Source: Acanthaster planci
Taxonomy: Eukaryota; Echinodermata; Asteroidea; Valvatida; Acanthasteridae
Reading direction: 5' to 3'
Assembly: GCF_001949145.1 (NCBI RefSeq)
Contig: NW_019091515.1
Span: 91,329-132,723, forward strand
DNA length: 41,395 nt
This document shows, piece after piece, positions 24,021-35,760 of this stretch. Below the pieces are notes generated by a model that had not been told where the DNA came from, did no database searches, and worked only from the letters and a program-made list of their open reading frames with translations. Numbering within the stretch: position 1 is the stretch's first letter; each line of letters begins with the position of its first letter. A program made the position numbers and the translations under genes.

Positions 24021-24250
24021 CAGGGTTGGGATTTGCCAGGATTTTTCCTAATTTCTGAAACTTTTTCTCATATTTTTCCTGGTTTCAAGGTTTTCCAGAC
24101 AATCTGTTTATAAGTCTGGAAAATCCTGAGTTTATCATTCAGGTTTTTGGACATGAAAAGTTGGTATAAAACACAAGAAGTGGGTATTTTAAGGGGTGCC
24201 AAAAGGCAGACACAAATGTATGCCACAGACCCTATGCTGCTGTGGGGCTC
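24021..24250. repeat. Intronic interspersed repeat, copy 1
   Basis: It shares with 25396-25626, in the same order, CAGGGTTGNGATTTG, TTTTCC..ACAATCT, GTCTGGAAAA-like sequence, ATATTTTAAGGGGTGCC, and GACCCTATGCNGCTGTGGGG. Similarity is clear but diverged. It probably belongs to a dispersed family; no coding frame is kept. Confidence 0.6.
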
Positions 24251-25395
24251 TCAAGTTTCACTTTTCTCTAGTTTCACCCCTGTTCAATTTCTTGCAAAAA
24301 TATTTCATCTGCTTCAAGTTGAATATGAATTCAACCCCAACCTGACAAAAAAATTGTAAAAAAACCCCTTTAATCTGAAATTCTTTGAAGTCTGCACCGT
24401 TTTACACTAGGTTCAAAGCAGTTGCCCCAAACCAGAAGACATGTACAGATTAAAAGCATCTCCTGAGCTGTCAAAATGACTCCACCAGCTGTGCCAAACG
24501 TAGACGGCTGTTGATACCGACAAAACCTGATACCCGCCACAACCGCAACATGCCAGACATAGTCGGCACGTGAGCACATTGACCCCCAAGGGGTCAGGGG
24601 TCGGGAAAGGTCGGCAACATGATCAAGTGGCTTTTAAATGGGTTTTGACAGGCTTTGGTGAGGAATGTTCAGTGGGAACAATCGGGGTAATAACGTTCCC
24701 TGTTGCTACGTAATGATGTACAAATACAACATCAACTGTTGCCAAACACATTCACAAATTTTTTAATGTTCCAAACTTGCTAATGGATGACCTTCAAATT
24801 TATAACTGCCTGTGACGTGCATGCAAGCATTGGGACTCTGTGGTAAAGCTTTCTGGTATTGTTCAGTTAGGCCACCAGTATTTCTCTACCATGGAGTGAT
24901 GCTTTAGAAAGTGCCTATTTACGAATCTTGGCAGCGGTATCTGGGGGGGGGCATTGTGGTATCATGATTCACTGGTGTACTTGAATGTATGGGTTTAAAA
25001 TGGATGATTTGGGCAGTAATTGTTAAGGTGTGCCGGAATCTGAGACGTTGATGGGAAATTGAAATGTAGATTTGAAAGTCAAGAGCAGGACAACTGACAT
25101 TTGACTGTATAAAGACGTTTTTGGATCTTTTTTTCAGTGCTTTCCTTGAGAAGGAAGACTTGGGCCCTGAGTATGAGTTTTAAGCTGAAAGTTGTCAAGA
25201 TGTGGCATTATCTTGCCAACAGCACAAATGCATCCCAAAGAAAATCTGTGGGCAGATTGGAAGCAATGATTGGTCTATATTGTTTTTTTTGTCATCAATT
25301 AATCAAGGCACTTGCACCAGATGTTACAGCCCACGATAGACAAAATTTTATTGACGTATCACAGATCAATTTCAGAAGTCTGACTCTGTGCACAG

Positions 25396-25626
25396 CAGGG
25401 TTGAGATTTGTCAGGGTATTCCTTGATAGAGCGGGTTTTTGTTTTCATCGGGATTTTTCCAACAATCTCTCACAGGATCTGAAAAATTCAGTGTTACCTT
25501 TTTAAAAGGTGGTTGTACTTATAAAAGTCGAAATAGAGCATAAGAAATTGATATTTTAAGGGGTGCCTTTAGGCAAACGAATTTATGTTCTTCTATGCCA
25601 TTGACCCTATGCCGCTGTGGGGCCTG
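25396..25626. repeat. Intronic interspersed repeat, copy 2
   Basis: This is the second copy of the repeat at 24021-24250, 1.37 kb downstream in the same intron and orientation. The strongest block is the last 90 bp (TTTTAAGGGGTGCC to GCTGTGGGG). Confidence 0.6.
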
Positions 25627-26606
25627 CAAAACCTTTGGTGAATATTTCGAGGATATCTCACATTCGCTCAACCCCATCCCGGCACAATAAAAAAGATTAC
25701 TGGGACTGTTACCAAAAGTTCTGCCTCCAAGCAGCTCATGCCGCCCTATTAAGTGAATGTTTATCCAGCAATTGTGAAACCAGCATTGCGTTTGTTTCCC
25801 CGCGGCTTTCATGAAGTTGAAAGATAAACATCTGAGCGTCCCAGCCGGTACTTCTAAATTCTACTCCTTTTGTCTGAAGTATTTTACAAATGGGAAACAG
25901 TACATGTTGCTTTGACAATAGAAGCATGGTCAGAGTTTTTGTGTGTTGCCCAGAGGCGTTTGTGGTCATGACTTAGTGTTTATTTCCTTCCCCACCCCGG
26001 CCTCCAATGAGGTTTTTTCTCTTTTGGTATACTTCCCGTTATCAATACCAATCCTTGTCCTGTTTCCTGTCCATGTGGTTATCAAGTCGTGGCATGACGT
26101 TATTCCCTCTTTGCATTTTTGGCGACTCTTCTAAAGTTGTTTTCAGGTTTGAGATTTTGTGTTTTGGGGGGAGGGACTGGATTAGATCGATTTGGGACGA
26201 TTGCATTATTGCCATCGACATCCCCAGAAGCAAGGACGTAGAGTGACTCTGTATTGCTTTCTTCCATTGGCACTTTGCCAGCTCGGACGCCTTTGAAGGA
26301 TTTCACTGCCCTCTGTGCCAGTTGAGTCTCTGTGAAAGCAATAAATGGATCATGACATATTCAATGTAGCCAATGAAAGTACAGGATAATGTGAACATGT
26401 TTGACAGAACCAAGAACCAAGAAACAGTTCAATTCACAGTTAATTCAGTGGGTTTGTGTTGGAGGTTTTGGCTTACAGAATTGAACGTGGAACTTTGTGT
26501 CAACTTTTCATTCAGAGGTACATGTACAAGTCTTAAAATAAACAGAGGTTTAAGTTCCTGGCTAGAACTTTGATCAGAGAACATGGGCTGACCAGTTGAC
26601 ATGGGA

Positions 26607-26650
26607 CTGTCACCCCTGCGTGTACCGGCTGTCACCCCTGCATGTACCGA
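26607..26650. repeat. 22-bp tandem pair
   Basis: CTGTCACCCCTGCGTGTACC-GG at 26607-26628 is repeated with two changes at 26629-26650. It is a local intronic tandem duplication. Confidence 0.6.
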
Positions 26651-27216
26651 CTTGTCATACTCGTGTTCCAATCCTACCGAGGCTGACATGGCAGTGCATA
26701 GATTGAGTCTTCATTCCTTGAATTCCCACCACCAGTGTCATGTTCTTACATGTACATGTATGTAGCAGAAACTGTTATTTTTATTAACATGCTGAGCCAA
26801 ACCAAGCCGAGAACCAATTTGAAATAGTGTAGACTCCATGGCATTTTTCCCTGGTGTCCTGCTCTTGTAAAGAAATTGAAGCCTGGGGGATCCAATACTT
26901 GGCTTCATTTCAGGCTTCACCCCGAACAGTGATCCCTTGAAAGTATGTACAGGTACATGTACATGTTGGCTTAGTGTGTGTAAATAGAAGTGCTTTAAGA
27001 TTTGGCTCTCTTCCAGTGGTACTGTCTGACGTGTTTAACAACTGTGAAGTCTGGGGTCTAAAATCAGACAAAGCAACTAGCTGTGGATTGTATGCACTGC
27101 CCTCAACAATTTGCCTGTCGCCCATATTGAGAATATGGAAATAATTCTCAGGGTCAGATTTTTTCCAACAAATCACTGAAGGGAGGAAATGTTGGAATCC
27201 TCCTTTTTGTATCCAG

Positions 27217-27459
27217 GTGTCCAGCCCCCAGCCGGCTCCGGCTGCCGTCCGGGGCAGCAACGAACCCAGCTATGCCAAGCCTTACCAGGTGACCACTGCT
27301 GCTCAGCCCTCCAATCCGGCCCAGCCAGGCAATGCCGCGCCATCGGGCACTCAGCTGGACTCCATGCTGGGCCACCTGAAGTCGGACGTCAGCCGGCAGG
27401 GCGTCAGCACGGTGGCCAAGGGCTACTGCGCCGCCTGTACCAAACAGATCATCGGACAG
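27217..27459 (+). CDS. PXN: Paxillin, exon with LD5 and start of LIM1
   Basis: The exon covers 81 codons, phase 0 at both ends, from a TATCCAG acceptor to a GTAGGT donor. The N-terminal part is Pro/Ala/Ser-rich with SYAKPYQ, a YxxP site. TQLDSMLGHLKSDV then aligns with vertebrate LD5 (SQLDSMLGSLQSDL). After VSTVAKGYCAAC, where CxxC gives the first two zinc ligands of LIM1, the exon ends at KQIIGQ. This continuity of LD5, VAKG and LIM1 is diagnostic of the paxillin/Hic-5/leupaxin family. With two of the five LD motifs in long disordered segments and YxxP sites present, paxillin is the best family member. GC content is high compared with the introns. Confidence 0.95.
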
Positions 27460-28357
27460 GTAGGTGTTGCTGGTACCCAACTGCCTAGGGCTACTAGTGC
27501 ACATTTACAGATGGTACGGATACCAGGTATTTTACTGGAGTGAAACATGGGCTGCATCCGAATCTGTTGTCTAGAGCTAGGTCCAGGTCTTCACTCCATT
27601 GGAAAAGTGTGGAGGCGCGTAGACAATAAACTTAGCCGTAGCTCTTGAAGCCTATTTCGGACATGGCTATGGTTAACCTGCAAAGACACAACCCCAAGAT
27701 TCAAAGAAAAAAGCATACATGAAAAACGCTTTGAGGTTGCCTTTTGTTTAAAGATCTCTCTCAATAGACGCCATCTTTGTAGGAAAATTGCAAGTGCGTG
27801 TACAGTGCCAACAGGTGCATTGCGCACAGTGTGCAAACTGTTCTAAAATGGCACGCGTGCTGATCCAAATAATGTTCGAATATGGCGCAGCCAATACGCG
27901 TCACGAAAAGTGAAGTACATGTAAAAGATGCCGATGCACGTGGTAATCTGTAGGAAGTGACATCATTTGAGAGAGACCTATAACCCAAAACACTCGGGAA
28001 ATAAACCACAAATGTCATGCTGCAATTTGCGTATTGGTCGAACAGGTTTTAACTTTTGTCTCGCGCTGCTCAATTTAGAGCCATGCTTGCTTTAACGTCA
28101 CTTGTGAACTGTCTACATTGTGGTAAAGTTTGTTTTAGAGAAAGCCATTTCGGTGAAACTTCAGGGTTTAGAAAACAGTCTTTATTACAGGATTTTAGAG
28201 GGAGAACTTTCTCCAGTGGCAGTGGTCGTGACACAAGTGAGACTGGACAACTTATCATTATTAGGATGAGGGCTACCTGGCACCACATAAATGCTGCATC
28301 TGCCACTCCATCCACGGATTCAGCCCAGTGGCTTGACTTTTCCGTCTTTTTATCCAG
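27460..28357 (+). other. Paxillin intron within LIM1
   Basis: An 898-bp intron from GTAGGT to a CTTTTTATCCAG acceptor. It splits LIM1 between its first zinc-ligand pair and the rest. No extra exon or clear repeat is seen. Confidence 0.85.
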
Positions 28358-28531
28358 ATTGTGACAGCCTTGGGTCGGACGTGGCATCCGGAGCACTTTG
28401 TCTGCTGTCACTGCGAGACGGAGCTGGGCGCCAAGAGCTTCTTTGAGCGGGACGGCAAGCCCTACTGCGAGACAGACTATCATAACATCTTTGCCCCTCG
28501 CTGTGCCTACTGCGACGGCCCTATACTAGAT
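28358..28531 (+). CDS. PXN: Paxillin, exon with rest of LIM1
   Basis: The exon is 58 codons in phase 0, from TATCCAG to GTAAGT. It reads [19 protein letters not shown], giving the His and Cys ligands that complete zinc site 1 and open zinc site 2. [18 protein letters not shown] and APRCAYC then close LIM1 and open LIM2 (CAYC). All expected ligands are present (His-x2-His, Cys-x2-Cys, Cys-x2-Asp). The match to vertebrate LIM1 is close, including FFERDG and CETDYHN-type residues. LIM domains of paxillin target it to focal adhesions and bind PTP-PEST and other partners; LIM2 and LIM3 carry most of the adhesion-targeting function in vertebrates. Confidence 0.96.
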
Positions 28532-29172
28532 GTAAGTCGTCACCGTTTTGGTGTCAGCGTTGAGGCCAATTTGCACTCTGCGCAAAAAGCAGATGCACGT
28601 TTCCTGGAAAGATTTTCATGCTGTAATTTCGCAAACATTGAACATGTTATAACTTTGAATTGAAATATGGCAGAATTTTGCTGCAGTTCTGCCCTTGATG
28701 CCCATTTGTGCTGTGTTCTTGTGTTTTCACGAGATCTGAAGTGGCTTTATATCCAGGTTGTTCGCTTGTCTACCACGTCAAGCTTCACAAGTTTGCCTGA
28801 CAATCATGTTGACACCTTGTTTTTCAAAAATTTCAAAATATCTTGCATCTCGATGGAATGTGTTCATGCATTGACAGACGTAGATAGTGTCAAATGCGAA
28901 TATTTATACCAACAAAACCCCTCATTTGATAGGATCGAATCATTACAGGCACACAATCATAATGCACGTCTTTACAAGCATGCATATGTAGAAAATCTGT
29001 CATTGGACAGCCAGGTTTGGAAAAGGGAGGTGTAATTTTTTTTTTTTCTTTAAATCTCTTGTATGGCTCAACGAGAGAATGGTTATAGATAGGATGGGCA
29101 AGACGACATGTAAATTCTCAAAAGATGACAAGTACAGTTTTCTTCACGCATTTTTGTCTGTGCTAAATGCAG
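28532..29172 (+). other. Paxillin intron between LIM1 and LIM2 exons
   Basis: A 641-bp intron from GTAAGT to an acceptor reading TTTTTGTCTGTGCTAAATGCAG. It is AT-rich and without recognised elements. Confidence 0.85.
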
Positions 29173-29403
29173 AGTTGCGTGACGGCCCTGGACAAGACCT
29201 GGCACCCGGAGCACTTCTTCTGCGCCCAGTGCGGCCAGCCGTTCGGCGACAACGGCTTCCACGAGAACAATAACAAGGTGTACTGTCGGGACGATTACTT
29301 CAGCATGTTTGCGCCCAAGTGCAGCGGCTGCCAGAATGCCATCATGGACAACTACATCACCGCCCTCAGTGGGCATTGGCACCCGCAGTGCTTCGTCTGC
29401 TGG
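29173..29403 (+). CDS. PXN: Paxillin, exon with LIM2 and first half of LIM3
   Basis: The exon has 77 codons, phase 0 at both ends. It begins [20 protein letters not shown] (LIM2 zinc ligands), continues through [19 protein letters not shown] and APKCSGC, which opens LIM3, and reaches [14 protein letters not shown] before the GTGAGG donor. All zinc ligands expected for LIM2 and the first half of LIM3 are present. The intron cuts LIM3 inside its central Cys-x2-Cys (CWEC), with Trp as the last codon of the exon; the vertebrate residue at this point is Arg (CREC). The donor could in principle be read one base earlier, but only this site keeps frame into the next exon. Confidence 0.95.
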
Positions 29404-31118
29404 GTGAGGTCAAAGTTTATTATAAACGTGCATGCCTTATTCTTGAGAATTTCTCCAATGGTGGCCTTGAGGGGACACTATACTTTCACTCAGTGATTTG
29501 AATCCAGGCTCAAGGCAAATACCCCCAAGTTGGTCAAATGGGTTATGACAGAAGGCATTCTTTTCTTATCTTTCATCCTGTTACTCATGGCAAGAATTGT
29601 AGTTGACTGATTTTTAGACTTGTCATGACTCAGTCCTACCTTCAAATAAATTGTTCTGACACGGTCAGTCTTTGAACACCATCAATTCTTTTACAGACAA
29701 AAACCATTTCATTTGGATGCCTATTTTTGTAATTTTTTGGGGGGAGGGGGTGTTTTAAGGCATGCATGATAAATTTAGTGTTCTTGAAACTATTCTCAAA
29801 AGGGAATCACTGTGATGTCCCTTGAGGGCCTCCATAAAGCTGTATTTGTGCAATCATGCACATGAATAACAAGTAGTGACTGCTGTGTTGACATTTATTG
29901 CCGTCAGTGTGAGGCAGATGTGTGTCATGCAGTGATGCATGTTCCAAAGGTGACAGTAGCAGACTTAAATCAGAGAGGCTCATGGAAGTTCATTTCTATC
30001 TAGAGTGGTCCTCTGTCCTCATTGCTAAGGGCTAGAGTCAGTGGAGTTCAGGCCACCACATGCTCAATGCATTTCCACTAAGTGCTGCAGGAACAAGATG
30101 TTGTCTTGTGTGAAACCAAATGTTGCCAGTGTTAAAAAGTTTTAAATGATTCCGGAGCCTAAGGAGACATAGCCACGATTCGGTCAGAAATTAGACAAGG
30201 AAAAATCAGGGGGATATCCTGCCTTGGTCAGTCCTTGACTGAACCCATTGAGTGCCCCCCTTCAGAAAATGAAGAACCTCCAAACACCTCCCTGCCAAAT
30301 GTATTCCAGTGGTGGATGCTGAGAATGAACCACACATTTAACAATATCCTGTAGCCCATGTCCAATCCTCCGGCAGCGGCTATGAGAAACACACCGATCT
30401 ATGAGAAGCTTCAGCCGCTAGGCAGTGCCTTCCATAGGCACAAGTGTTACTTCCAGCCACAGCCCTCATTATTAAATCTTAACACCGCCCTCTTCAGTTC
30501 ATGCCCCTTCCACATGTGTGCATTTCTAAGATTGCAATTCGCTCTTCAGCTGTACATGTGACAGTGCCGTACGAATTGAGCTGAAAGGGTATTGCTGTCC
30601 TTTATCAGTTTTATGAGCATTGGAAAGACCTTGTTTTTGCTCATCAGTTCATAAGCCAGTGTTGTCGTCCAGACCATCACAAAGCCTTTCACAAGACCAG
30701 ACACCGATGACAGGATGAACAGTGACAACGGAATATTCTTGTTGGAGTTGATTTGAATAGCTGATGACTTGAAGGTTTTGTGTTGGTGTTGGGATGGTCT
30801 TGTAATGGTCTTAACAGCAACACTATTAGAGCATCGGAAAGACCTTACTTTCACTCATCAGTTTGGATAAGCGTTGGAAAATGTGTTTTCTCTCATTAGT
30901 TGCGGAGGCTAAGAACGAATATCCACATCGCTGAACACTGATACCTAACATACAGATAGAGACTTTTGATGGATGAAAATGAAAATAGTTTCTGTTGATG
31001 AAAAAAGCCTTTCACTCAAAGAAAGGTGTGGCTTTGTAACTCGTGCTGGGCGGTGTCGCAAATAAGCATGAGTGTTTCAAACACTGTTGACATTCAAGAT
31101 GCCCCATTTGGCTTTCAG
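29404..31118 (+). other. Paxillin intron inside LIM3
   Basis: A 1715-bp intron from GTGAGG to an ATTTGGCTTTCAG acceptor. It contains a diverged direct repeat of about 41 bp (30613-30653 and 30830-30872, around CGGAAAGACCTT..CTCATCAGTT), with a weaker third copy just after. No exon is supported. Confidence 0.8.
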
Positions 31119-31385
31119 GAGTGCCGCCAGCCGTTCAATGACGGCAGCTTCTTTGAACACGACGGCATGCCCTACTGCGAGATGCACTACCACGCCCGAC
31201 GGGGCTCGCTGTGCTACGGCTGCCAAAAGCCCATCACCGGCCGCTGCATCACCGCCATGCACAGGAAGTTCCACCCAGAGCACTTCATCTGCGCCTTCTG
31301 CCTCAAGCAGTTGAATAAGGGCACGTTCAAGGAGCAGAACGACAAGCCGTACTGCCACACCTGCTTCGTCAAACTCTTCAACTGA
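31119..31385 (+). CDS. PXN: Paxillin, terminal coding exon, LIM3 end and LIM4
   Basis: The exon runs 88 codons plus a TGA stop at 31383-31385. It starts [16 protein letters not shown] and [18 protein letters not shown] (end of LIM3, start of LIM4), then [20 protein letters not shown] and [20 protein letters not shown], and ends [10 protein letters not shown]. These blocks are nearly identical to vertebrate and insect paxillin, including the invariant [18 protein letters not shown]4 zinc ligands are complete. The protein ends two to three residues after the last Cys ligand, as in the family (vertebrate KLFC). Added to the upstream exons this gives about 570 residues plus the missing first exon, in line with the 557-591 residues of human paxillin. 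Confidence 0.97.
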   Translation, partial: ECRQPFNDGSFFEHDGMPYCEMHYHARRGSLCYGCQKPITGRCITAMHRKFHPEHFICAFCLKQLNKGTFKEQNDKPYCHTCFVKLFN

Positions 31386-32290
31386 AGGGGGGAAGCAGAT
31401 GCGGGAGGCAGGCTTGAAAACTTTTTTTTTTTTTTTAATGAAAGGTGGGTGGTTGCCCACGCAAGATCTCCTCGTTGGAGAACATGAGAAAAGTTGGGCA
31501 CATGATTCCAGGTGCGTAGTCTGGGGACGTGTACTGTTATTGGGTAACCAAACCCTGGCTGCATCATGATGTCAGCCGTGAGGTTTGTGGCTCCCAGCTT
31601 TTGAATTGTGGCAATTAACAAAAAAAAAAGGAAAAAAAAATAGGCACAGGGGATTATAAAAAAAGGAAAAAAGTCCACTTTTTTCTCTAGAAATCCAAAA
31701 CTTTCCCCACAGGGTGTACTTGATAGTTAAATATGGATAGGAACAGACTTCCACGAATTCATTATACCAAGGGTATTGCTGCAAGAATGTAATCACGTGT
31801 TACATGTTCCCACAAGTTGTTTTTTTTTTAAATTAGCACAGCACTTGCATGTACCACTTGCACAAAAATGTGCTTCACTTCCACGGCAAATGTGATCCCC
31901 ACCACACCGATACACTGTACTTTGTGAGACATTCTCTGGAAGAGTTTGTGTTGTGGTGCTAAACTCATTCTTAACTCAGCACATAATTTCACCAAATGTT
32001 GTAAGCCTTTTTTTCTTTTCACCAAAGTACAAAGCAGTGGATTTTAAAAATGTATGTGTGTGTGTGTGCGCGAAAGTATCCGAAAGGTTGTCGGTTGTTT
32101 ACATTTTGGCCCAACTCCCTGGGACTTATTTTCATAAATCCTTCAGTGTCTACCACTGTTGATGATAAAATCTTTGTACTTGCACATTAGGGCCTGTTCT
32201 GGAAAGTCTTTAATCAAAATACACGTACAAAACAACTTTAAATGTGTGGAATTCTGGTTAGTTGGGAAAAATGCCCCCTCCCGCATTATT

Positions 32291-32610
32291 GGGAGTTCAT
32301 CTCAACCCCTAATCTCCACCAAATCCTCAAACTATGTCATGAAAAAGAATTTCTGTCCAGTGGTTGAAAAGGATGTAAGAAGTACTAACTGTGTTCGGTG
32401 TAGGTAGCTTCTGTATAGAAATCCTTTGGGGTTTTTGACTGCCATTGGAAAGGGAGTTCATCTCAACCCCAGAATCTCCATCAAATCCTCAAATTATGTC
32501 ATGAAAAAGAATTTCTGTCCAGTGGTTGAAAAGGATGTAAGAAGTACTAACTGTGTTCGGTGTAGCTTCTGTATAGAAATCCTTTGGGTTTTTTGACTGC
32601 CATTGGAAAA
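32291..32610 (+). repeat. 160-bp tandem duplication in 3' UTR
   Basis: Copy 1 is 32291-32451 and copy 2 is 32452-32610, head to tail without spacer, both starting GGGAGTTCATCTCAACCCC and ending GACTGCCATTGGAAA. They differ at only a handful of positions plus a 4-base indel (GTGTAGGTAGCTTC versus GTGTAGCTTC). Such high identity points to a recent duplication or possibly a collapsed-haplotype assembly artefact. Confidence 0.85.
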
Positions 32611-34396
32611 GTGTTGCAACCAAAACTTTTTCTCTTTCTAGAAAAACGGAGAGACTTCTCTTTGTTTAAAGCCCCATTAAATTGTATGAGAGTAGTTTTC
32701 AGTAACAAGGCTGGATCAAAATTTCATTGAATTTTTTTAGAAAATTCTTTTTTTTTTCACGAAATTGCTGGGGAAAATTGTAGGACTCTCCAAAACAAGA
32801 ATTAACAGTTTCCAAGCATCCAACGCGTCATTGATATTGTACAGAAAATTTAAATTCTAACGTACAAGTTTTTATGTGCAACATAAGGCATTAAGTCCTT
32901 CAAGTCATCAAAGTGTACTCACACTGTTTACTAACATTTTTGTTTCACTCGCTCTACTAATGATACTTTGTTTAGACCTAATCATGCAATGATTTGTATT
33001 AATCAGTTTAATTAACTATGAAAATTCTTAGCCCATTTCAAAAATATTTTTGTATAATTATGTAAAGTATACATTGTATTTAAATGTTCTGTTGATTGCA
33101 AAAGTGCCTTTCAAATTTTCTCTTAAATTGTGCACTTGAGGCTATGTGTTTGTCGTATCTTGTGGGAGGAAGTGCTTTAACCATTGAATAGTCTGCTGCT
33201 GTAGTTACGAGCACTCAGCGAGAGCCAATGAGAGTACTGCATTAGGGCTGCTGCGCTGTAGTTGGCAAAATATTTTGCCATATATATGACATGGCTGCAC
33301 TGAAGTACATGTACATTTAGGCAAATAGCAATACATGTACATGTACCTTCAGAACAAGTGACAGTAACATACTCGGTGAATTAATACATGAGGGGTTCTT
33401 GTTTTTTTTCCTTTTTTTACAATTTAATGTGACTATTCAGAGAGAACTTTGAAAGGGGAAAAATTTCAAATTTCTTGTTTTTTTTTTAATTCTCATCTCG
33501 ATGTGGAGTAACACAGTGAAATGCCTTTTGAGTAATTTGTCATAACATGCGTTATTTTGTGTGGAAAATGTGCATATCCTTTTGCTTTATGCATATGCTT
33601 TTTATGTGTAATGCTGGTGTTGTGTCCTTTTTAAAAGGCATACATTCATGTACATGTATGTTACGGATAAAGCATTCACATTGTTCCTGTACCACATACG
33701 ACAAAACACCTACTTATGGTGTACCTTAATGGCCACATTTTGGCACGTTCCCCAGTGATAATACGTTTGGCCATTTAACGTATTTTTACATGTTAATCAG
33801 CATGCAGGCTATAACTCGAAGGTAGACGATATTTTTCCAGTTCTTTTTTTGGCTGTTGAGGAAGATAGATTACACTTACACTTAAAAAAGGCTGCTCGCT
33901 GAGGCATCTGCATCGGAAATGTCCAAGAAGTGGCCCAAATCATTTAATGCCATCAGGAAAAGACATTTTGCCCTCAGAAGTTGCCATCCTCTCAACAGGC
34001 ATGCAGCTTTTCCTCGGCTCAGCTGATTTCCTCATTTTTCACTTCACATTCATGCCATTGAAACTTCAAAAGACACTGCACATAGTCTTGTGAAGATAAG
34101 AATATCCTCGTTTCTGTCAAAGTCCAAGTTGCATGCCTGTCTTGAGGCCTGCTGATCGCGTCAGTCAGCAGAAAATCTTGTGCTTTGCAGCGCCCTTGAA
34201 ATGTTGCCTGGGTATTAAACGAAAAGATTTTCACCCTAAACACAAATAGAACAAGCCGTTCTGTATGTTGCGTATTTTGCTTGTGGTTTGTTGTTGCAGA
34301 GATATATGTGGTCATGTGTGTTTTTATCTTTATACTAACTGCACCGAAAAGTACTTTGCGGCATTGAATGTCTGCCGGCAAATTTTTCTGGTTGTA

Positions 34397-34408
34397 AATA
34401 AAAATAAA
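34397..34408 (+). promoter_or_regulatory. Doubled AATAAA poly(A) signal
   Basis: Two AATAAA hexamers lie back to back, followed within 60 bp by T- and GT-rich sequence (TTATTTTGTGG). This is the best candidate for the main paxillin cleavage site. Confidence 0.45.
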
Positions 34409-34430
34409 TCTGATTTTAAGGTGCTGCTCT

Positions 34431-35477
34431 GTATTACAATTGTACAAGTATAGGGTTATTTTGTGGAAAATTACATTTCCATGGGATTTGAATGACTGGG
34501 AAAGGTATAGATAGCATAGAGTCCGAGTAGCAATTATTTGGATAATACTGAAAATTATCCTCAAGCCACTAGCCGGCCACTTCCATAGTTATAGCCAAGT
34601 GAATGGGACGCCCCCCCCTCCCTGTAACAGTCTTGTGAAATACATCACAGGATTGACGGCTTTTCTTTCCGTGCGCAGTTGTAAGACGGAGAAACAGTCT
34701 GTGAACCAACACTAAGCAGTTGAGATTATATGAGTAGTTACAATGTAGGCTGACGTTAAGGTGGTAGGCAGCCGTGTTACTCAGGCAGAGTCACATAAAC
34801 AAGTGGGGTAGCACTTGTAAAAAGTTACCAGAGTAAACATTTTTGACACAACTTTTGTAACCAGACTACTTCATCAGATGCTGCGAAGGGAACATATTCA
34901 TGAAACCACAGACATTGGTTGGTAACCCACTACAAGTGTTATACCTTACCGCATTCTTCCATTCTTGGTACTCTGCTACATGAATATTCATTTGACATTC
35001 ACTACACTGTGGTTTTCAAACTGTATTTTTACAGGTTGGTATGTCAGGACTTCCAAATTTTATCAAAATGTCTGGCTGACTCACTTCTCTAGAATGGTAG
35101 TTATTCCCGAATTTCTAGTGACGAGCTTCATTGGAAGACGGATTGGTGTAAGAACATTCGTACAACACTGTGATCAACGTTTACCAATTTCAAAAACTTG
35201 TTCGTCTGCACCGTAGCACTTGATATTTTTGCTTCACATGATTCTAGGAGTATTGTAACAATGTAAGGTTTAATATCCTGAATAAGATTTTGAGATGAAA
35301 ACTACAGAATGTGTTATACCATTGTCTATCTCGATGTCGGCTTCTAACACATCTTAAACCACTGCTGTTTTTATTTCTCTTCAAAAGACATTGGGCAGTC
35401 GGGAGATAATCAAAGTTGGACCGGAGTAGTTTTAAAATGCAAGGTTAACCCTTGCAACTTTCAGTCCTTTGGCGAAA
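34431..35477. other. Intergenic stretch, nothing recognised
   Basis: About 1 kb without an open frame of note on either strand apart from spurious short ones. No tRNA, rRNA or clear repeat was identified. Confidence 0.5.
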
Positions 35478-35760
35478 ACTCCTCCCCACGTGGAGTGGGT
35501 CGGGTCTCTAGTGATACTTACCTCTGCCCAGCCTATATATGCAAATTTCCCATGTGCCTATTACAATTCGCTGAAAAGACTTGATTATGCATACTGCCCC
35601 TTGACCCTCCACAATGCACTGCAGTCCCGCCGCCATGTTCATCCTTCTTTTCGAAGCGGTAAAAACAACCGGAGCCAAAGTGGGGAAGGATGGGCGGGAG
35701 CGGCTGGGCAGGGGAAGTATCACAAGGAGACCCAACCCACACTTAATGGGGGGGAGGAGT
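35478..35760 (+). mobile_element. Foldback element, first of an inverted pair
   Basis: The left end is ACTCCTCCCCACGTGGAGTG and the right end on the opposite strand is ACTCCTCCCCCCCATTAAGTG. Both continue to GGGT(C/T)GGGTCTC, GTGATACTT and CTGCCCAGCC, giving inverted arms of about 55 bp around a 283-bp unit. Its interior (about 35570-35655, from CAATTCGCTGAAAAGACTTG to CCGCCATGTTC) recurs in reverse in the neighbouring element at 35757-36017. No transposase is encoded. Confidence 0.7.

Larger units (their letters stand above)
23676..27216 (+). other. Paxillin intron between LD4 and LD5 exons
   Basis: An intron of about 3.5 kb from GTTGGT to a TTTTTGTATCCAG acceptor. It holds a diverged repeat present twice in direct orientation (24021-24250 and 25396-25626) and a 22-bp tandem pair at 26607-26650. 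No alternative coding exon is supported. Confidence 0.85.
31386..34430 (+). other. Probable paxillin 3' UTR
   Basis: Downstream of the stop there is no further coding sign for about 3 kb. The stretch is AT-rich with several homopolymer A and T runs, a TG dinucleotide run at about 32052-32068, and a tandem duplication at 32291-32610. The first strong poly(A) signal pair is at 34397-34408. The transcript end is inferred. Earlier cleavage at weaker signals such as ATTAAA near 32683 is possible. Confidence 0.5.

Noticed and set aside
31077-31678. Open frames on the minus strand opposite LIM3-LIM4
   Set aside because: They mirror the strongly conserved paxillin terminal exon and extend into homopolymer runs; no independent similarity.
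34019-34564. 181-codon open frame on the minus strand
   Set aside because: It lies opposite the AT-rich paxillin 3' UTR and its poly(A) signals; composition is Ile/Phe/Lys/Thr-rich as expected from AT-rich non-coding DNA.
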